DNA from: Anaerolineae bacterium
GTDB lineage: Bacteria > Chloroflexota > Anaerolineae > Promineifilales > Promineifilaceae
NCBI GenBank assembly: GCA_030425205.1
Contig: JAUIAP010000001.1
Location: 310,001-374,000 of the forward strand
Reading direction: 5' to 3'
DNA: 64,000 nt
Below, piece by piece: positions 62,513-64,000 of the stretch; positions within the stretch are counted from its first letter, which is position 1; every line of letters starts with the position of its first letter. The position numbers and the translations under genes are program-made. The notes beneath the pieces were generated by a model. That model saw only the letters and a program-made list of their open reading frames with translations. It was not told the origin of the DNA and made no database searches.

Positions 62513-63541
62513 TTAGAAGTTCTCCTGCAAATCCATTCCCTGATAAAGAGAGGCAACTTGTTCTTCATAGCCATTAAACATTAGGGTATCAATTCGGCCG
62601 AATTGACCAATACGCCTTTCTGTTGCCTGTGACCAGCGTGGATGCGGGACATTTGGATTGACGTTACTATAAAAACCATACTCGCGTGAGTTAGCATCCA
62701 TCCAAAATGAGACGGGCATTTCGTCCACCAGTTCGATCTTGACAATCGACTTAATGCTCTTAAAACCGTACTTCCACGGAACAACCAAGCGCAACGGGGC
62801 ACCGTTTTGCGGCAGTAGCGGTTCACCATAAATGCCCGTTCCCATCAGGGTGAGATCATTCATCGCCTCATCCAGTCGCAATCCTTCGACATACGGCCAA
62901 TCGTAAAAGTTAAATGCACCACCTTGACCCGGAAATTGATCGGGATCATCGAGTGTCGTGAATTTGACAAATTTTGCGTCGCTGGTTGGTTCAACCTTTT
63001 CGAGCAGCTTGCGCAATGGGAAGCCGACCCATGGAATTACCATCGACCACGCTTCAACACAGCGTAAGCGGTAGATTCGCTCTTCTTGATCATATTCCGC
63101 CAGCAAATCTTCCAGCCCAAACGTCCCGCCGTTGTTGACCATGCCAGATACTTCAACATCCCACGGTGAGGTCACAAAATTTTGCGACAGCGGTTGGACT
63201 TTGCCCTTGTCTGTGCTGAACTCATAAAAATTGTTGTAACTGATAATATCTTGCAGATCGGTCAGTTCGGCACCGAGTTCATCGGTTGTTTGTGAGACAG
63301 ATGGTTGGAGTCCTGCCGCCTCATCTCCAGTTGTGGGTGCCGCGCCTTGTGGATCGGGCAATGATGTTGGGACAGCGACTGAGCCGGGTTCAACGGGACG
63401 ATCTGGGCGACATGCGGCGAAAAGTGATGTGCCCGCAATTGCGCCAGCCCCCTTGATAAAGCTGCGACGGTTGAGATAGTGCTGTTTTGGGGTAACTTCA
63501 TTTTCTGAAATCTCCCATGATTTTCGTTTTTTGATTAACAT
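62513..63541 (-). CDS. msrP: MsrP periplasmic methionine sulfoxide reductase (molybdopterin, YedY family)
   Basis: 342 aa from ATG 63541 (GAGGA upstream). Twin-arginine signal NRRSFIKGAGAIAG for export of the folded Mo-cofactor enzyme, with a following FAACRP that could add a lipid anchor. The Mo-binding Cys is in YRLRCVEAWSMVIPWVGFPL. GAPLRLVVPWKYGFKSIKSI is also typical. It repairs oxidised methionines in envelope proteins using electrons from MsrQ. With hslO it is the other clear oxidative-damage response gene in the window. Confidence 0.94.
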   Translation of the reverse strand: MLIKKRKSWEISENEVTPKQHYLNRRSFIKGAGAIAGTSLFAACRPDRPVEPGSVAVPTSLPDPQGAAPTTGDEAAGLQPSVSQTTDELGAELTDLQDIISYNNFYEFSTDKGKVQPLSQNFVTSPWDVEVSGMVNNGGTFGLEDLLAEYDQEERIYRLRCVEAWSMVIPWVGFPLRKLLEKVEPTSDAKFVKFTTLDDPDQFPGQGGAFNFYDWPYVEGLRLDEAMNDLTLMGTGIYGEPLLPQNGAPLRLVVPWKYGFKSIKSIVKIELVDEMPVSFWMDANSREYGFYSNVNPNVPHPRWSQATERRIGQFGRIDTLMFNGYEEQVASLYQGMDLQENF

Positions 63542-63631
63542 AGTTTGTCCTCTACTTTTGTATACGCTCAATTGTACGAGTTAAATCCTATGAAATCGTA
63601 AACATTAGCTTGCGAGATTATTACAAGACGG

Positions 63632-64000
63632 CTATTCGACGATCAAATCATGTAGGAAGGTGACAGCCTTCTGTGTATCGACTTCATTTACAACGAGACT
63701 AATGCTGCATTCTGATGACCCCTGCGCGATGGCAATAATGTTGACCGTTGAAAGCGCACTAAAGACACGACCTGCAACGCCCGACGTTCCAGCCATGCCT
63801 GCACCGACAACCGTCACAATCGAGACAGGACGCTGAACGCGCACACGATCAATGTCGCGCGCCTTAATCTCTTCGACAAACTCTTCCTCAATGCTTTCGA
63901 TGATGTCATCCGAGTGACCCGCAGGAACGGCAAAACAGATCGACTGCTCTGAGGAGGCTTGCGAAATTAGTAAAACGCTGACCCGCTCATCTGCCACAGC
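63632..64000 (-). CDS. Aspartokinase, C-terminal ACT domains (truncated by window edge)
   Basis: Open from the right edge; 122 residues visible, no start in the window. Two ACT-like halves: SVLLISQASSEQSICFAVP, then VSIVTVVGAGMAGTSGVAGRV and NIIAIAQGSSECSISLVV, the allosteric region of aspartate kinases that senses Lys or Thr. It ends FLHDLIVE and stop, so it has no fused homoserine dehydrogenase after it. The kinase domain is outside the window. Confidence 0.9.
   Translation of the reverse strand, partial: AVADERVSVLLISQASSEQSICFAVPAGHSDDIIESIEEEFVEEIKARDIDRVRVQRPVSIVTVVGAGMAGTSGVAGRVFSALSTVNIIAIAQGSSECSISLVVNEVDTQKAVTFLHDLIVE

Larger units (their letters stand above)
63..62601. repeat. Highly iterated palindrome TCGGCCGA (about 71 sites)
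   Basis: Start positions by manual scan: 63, 1810, 2152, 2764, 3289, 3370, 4092, 5829, 6288, 7591, 8126, 8597, 9122, 9452, 12730, 13786, 15914, 16159, 18750, 20037, 20298, 20552, 20738, 21624, 21981, 22781, 22832, 23366, 23570, 24136, 27811, 28745, 28887, 29018, 29204, 29962, 30234, 30782, 32193, 33499, 35436, 38418, 38749, 38985, 39232, 40407, 40707, 41342, 42201, 44436, 46016, 47216, 47542, 48052, 49475, 50352, 50982, 51822, 54272, 55522, 55683, 56405, 56469, 58094, 58151, 58355, 59483, 59633, 60125, 60170, 62594. Flanks are nearly always A or T on both sides. In genes the octamer reads mostly Ser-Ala-Asp/Glu or Phe/Ile-Gly-Arg. Confidence 0.95.

Overview
The window is chromosomal DNA of a bacterium that I would place in the Chloroflexota (Anaerolineae, Caldilineae or Ardenticatenia-like). 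No rRNA or phylogenetic marker is available to prove this. The suggestion rests on general style: secreted proteins with long Pro/Thr spacers, C-terminally anchored exoenzymes, a CHAT-TPR protein beside a subtilase, a full liv transporter operon and a short-type 6-phosphogluconate dehydrogenase. Base composition looks moderate. Genes are densely packed, with many TAATG and ATGA start/stop overlaps.

Layout. 1-3.65 kb: truncated cytochrome P450, an ABC-like AAA ATPase and a GH44 lipoprotein glucanase. 3.65-10.75 kb: Hsp33 with a structured leader, an iron-sulfur cluster (Rieske fusion, VOC protein, ferredoxin/CDGSH protein, small GNAT), a lipoprotein and a reductive-dehalogenase-like enzyme. 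11-17 kb: livK-H-M-G-F branched-chain amino acid transporter. 17.2-24.7 kb: aminotransferase/sulfotransferase pair, AlkD-like protein, spondin-domain protein, SDR plus D-amino-acid-oxidase pair, DinB-like protein and acyl-CoA carboxyltransferase. 24.7-27.6 kb: an accessory patch with a toxin-antitoxin pair, a frameshifted gene, an orphan with a G9 tract and a PadR regulator. 27.6-35 kb: exonuclease-DinG helicase, an uncharacterised three-gene zinc-finger/membrane operon and a repeat-rich spacer. 35-45 kb: hisE, SDR, subtilase, CHAT-TPR protein, an anti-sigma-like protein and pullulanase. 45-64 kb: pheA, a UGA-containing selenoprotein, glk, gnd, pgk, a WecA/TagO-type transferase, radA, DEAD-box helicase, def, a cNMP/PH membrane protein, a PKD/SCP secreted protein, a J-like protein, msrQ-msrP and the end of an aspartokinase.

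Three observations stand out. (1) The palindrome TCGGCCGA occurs about 71 times by manual count, against about one expected, almost always inside genes. It is absent from the 24.7-27.6 kb accessory patch. It looks like a HIP1-type highly iterated palindrome. (2) A gene that would normally be called as two ORFs (46362-47144) is one selenoprotein, with an in-frame UGA in a UxxC motif and a bacterial SECIS-like hairpin at the right distance. (3) Two unexplained gene sets deserve attention: the zinc-finger/membrane operon at 30779-34319 and the subtilase/CHAT-TPR/anti-sigma-like set at 36124-41516. A roughly 118-bp mobile-looking inverted-repeat element is present in three near-full copies.
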